This document shows, in pieces, positions 5,139 to 6,130 of a stretch of DNA of 6,130 nucleotides. The first letter of the stretch is position 1, and each line of letters begins with the position of its first letter. Below the pieces are notes generated by a model. The model was not told the origin of the DNA, did no database searches, and saw only the letters and a list, made by a program, of their open reading frames with translations. A program made the position numbers and the translations under genes. This DNA is from Caldifarciminota bacterium. Its GTDB lineage: Bacteria; Hydrothermota; Tepidihabitantia; B3-TA06. Location of the stretch: contig WJJO01000358.1 in the NCBI GenBank assembly GCA_014729665.1, forward strand, positions 1 through 6,130. The letters run 5' to 3'.

Positions 5139-5166
5139 ATTATAGCACTATTGGGGGCATTGTCAA
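5139..5166 (-). promoter_or_regulatory. Near-perfect promoter of the small-paralogue/radical SAM operon
   Basis: On the minus strand an exact TTGACA (5161-5166) and an exact TATAAT (5139-5144) are 16 bases apart, with TG one base ahead of the -10 box (extended -10). The start would be near 5132, leaving an untranslated leader of about 112 bases to the ATG at 5019. A second TATAAT-like box inside the leader (around 5060) lacks a matching -35. I see no known riboswitch in the leader. Confidence 0.85.
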
Positions 5167-5438
5167 GGAGGAACCGCTGACGGCTACCAGCTTCCGGCTG
5201 ACAGCTGACGGATCTTACCACAAAGACCACGAAGTGCACAAAGATTATTAAAAGGTGATCAGATCACATTCCGATTTGCAGCCGCATGCGATCTTTTTGC
5301 GTGCCCTTTAGGCAAAAAGGAGCATTAACAAGATGTAGTTGCCTACGCAGATTTTCGCAGATTTCTAACTGGAAAGCGGGCTGGTTTTTGATTTTACCGT
5401 CACAGGAAACGCTTTGTTACGCTTTTACGTGACTTAAC
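5167..5438. repeat. Intergenic repeat fragments between divergent promoters
   Basis: This gene-free stretch is a patchwork. It holds CTGACGG-type units with ACAGCTGACG (5201-5210), a CACAAAG/CACGAAG stretch (5218-5243), the palindrome GTGATC-A-GATCAC (5255-5267), and a hairpin with arms CTTTTTGC and GCAAAAAG (5293-5319). GATGTAGTTGCCT (5332-5344) is shared with 2717-2729, and a tandem ten-mer CGCAGATTTY lies at 5346-5365. The CACAAAG and CGCAGATTT types are familiar intergenic repeats in many bacterial genomes; calling them dispersed here rests on the two shared segments and on that general knowledge. Confidence 0.5.
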
Positions 5439-5466
5439 TTGACATCGCTCTTTTTTTGACTATAAT
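5439..5466 (+). promoter_or_regulatory. Near-perfect rightward promoter
   Basis: An exact TTGACA (5439-5444) and an exact TATAAT (5461-5466) are 16 bases apart, with a T-rich spacer. Transcription would start near 5473, giving a leader of about 330 bases before the coiled-coil gene. Confidence 0.82.
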
Positions 5467-5522
5467 ACCATTAGATATATATGATGAAAACACAAGGTAA
5501 TGTGGACTAGAAGTACGGTTAA

Positions 5523-5787
5523 TGTGATTCAGGTATTATTTACATCGCGAGTTATGATCCCAACCTGGTTCTGAAATACACATAAAACCTAAGACTTTTC
5601 CCCGATCGTGCTAGCAGGACCGTCTTGAATAACGACGAAGGATTGTTACCTGGATACCGCGCAGGAACCGCTTACCGTTGGAACGCCGCAAATTAAAAAA
5701 GATAACCTGATCGGCAGAATCGTCGACACGGACAAGCACGAGACAAGTCTAAAGGGCTTTTCTACCCGGTCAATGCAAGCTATTTAA
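5523..5787 (+). pseudogene. Possible decayed coding sequence in the long leader
   Basis: Two neighbouring frames read like protein but lack start codons. Frame one, 5523-5585, gives CDSGIIYIASYDPNLVLKYT then TAA, and continues in frame as NLRLFPDRASRTVLNNDEG to a TAA at 5694-5696. Frame two, from 5629 to a TAA at 5785-5787, gives 52 codons including LDTAQEPLTVGTPQIKK and LIGRIVDTDKHETSLKGF. The change of frame near 5630-5645 and the internal stops are what a gene broken by a frameshift and nonsense mutations would show. The family is not recognised. It could instead be a structured regulatory leader that happens to read well; I found no clear hairpin or known riboswitch. A nine-codon ORF at 5481 has no ribosome site. 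Confidence 0.3.
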
Positions 5788-5802
5788 CACAAAGGAGTTT
5801 TA

Positions 5803-6130
5803 ATGGCACAGAATTCGAAAGATGCATATATCGAGAAGATAGAAGCTCAAATGCGGGAGGTTGACGCCCAGATAGCCGAACTTCAGGCAAAGGCGGCCCA
5901 GGCCGCAGTCAAGGTAAGGGCGGTCGAACCTAAAGAGCTTAAGGAGCTCAGGGACAACCGGGAAAAGGTAAAGAAGCAGATAAGGAGTCTGAACAAGCAG
6001 CGCGACGAGTTAGATGCTCAGATAGACATGATTTTTGCCAGGACAGACCAGGCCGTTGCCGAGACCAAGTTGAAGTATCTCGAGCCTACCGAAGAGCTGA
6101 AGGCAAAACGTAAAAAGGTACAGGATGAGC
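5803..6130 (+). CDS. Coiled-coil protein, Sll1863-like stress-response type, cut by window edge
   Basis: The visible 109 residues are almost entirely charged helix. The opening SKDAYIEKIEAQMREVDAQI (residues 5-24) resembles the N-terminus of the Sll1863-type coiled-coil stress-response proteins, which begin with SK-AYIEKLKAQLDEW-like sequence followed by long heptads. Here heptads continue through AELQAKAAQAAVKV, a VEPKELKELR stretch with a Pro break at 43, KKQIRSLNKQRDELDAQID, and a second Pro break in LEPTEELKAK. There is no signal peptide or membrane segment, so it is cytosolic. The start is firm: AAGGAG five bases before the ATG. A strong promoter lies about 330 bases upstream with no other intact gene between. 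The family call is by resemblance; any long coiled coil could look similar, and the missing C-terminus may decide it. Confidence 0.8.
   Translation, partial: MAQNSKDAYIEKIEAQMREVDAQIAELQAKAAQAAVKVRAVEPKELKELRDNREKVKKQIRSLNKQRDELDAQIDMIFARTDQAVAETKLKYLEPTEELKAKRKKVQDE

Overview
The window suggests an uncultured, probably Gram-negative bacterium. A lipoprotein signal peptide and a protein with a single N-terminal membrane segment point to a cell envelope with a periplasm. Base composition is moderate, all three stop codons are used as stops, ribosome binding sites are mostly AGGAG-like, and there are unusually clear sigma-70-type promoters. Five exact TTGACA hexamers each sit 16-17 bases from a recognisable -10 box. 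Intergenic spaces are filled with short palindromes and dispersed-looking repeat fragments of the kind common in candidate-phylum genomes (WOR-3, KSB1 and similar, from general familiarity only). I cannot fix the taxon from the sequence.

Layout. Positions 1-2020 hold mostly leftward genes, several with a promoter of their own. They are: a gene start running off the left edge, apparently leaderless; a palindromic repeat and a gene-like fragment (147-266); a 4-oxalocrotonate tautomerase-family protein (267-470); a small putative lipoprotein (571-936); a 79-residue unknown (1010-1249); and a 186-residue unknown whose Cys-containing C-terminus recalls V4R/DUF2378-type sensory proteins (1398-1958). 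A short divergent region leads to a rightward 116-residue membrane-anchored protein that resembles the periplasmic part of ExbD/TolR (2218-2568). Positions 2569-3105 have no convincing gene. They contain palindromes, a long imperfect inverted repeat and a rho-independent terminator for the leftward operon that follows.

The most interesting unit is the leftward operon 5166-3005. A near-perfect promoter (TTGACA, 16 bases, TATAAT with an extended TG) drives two tandem small paralogues (91 and 97 residues, no recognised family), then a 439-residue radical SAM enzyme with a B12-binding-like N-terminal domain, closed by a strong terminator. The tight spacing suggests the two small proteins work with the radical SAM enzyme, for example as partners or substrates. 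This is inference.

To the right, the 5020-5802 gap holds the divergent promoters, more repeat fragments and a long leader (about 330 bases) that looks partly like decayed coding sequence. It ends at a rightward coiled-coil protein resembling the Sll1863-type stress-response family (5803 onward), cut by the window edge.
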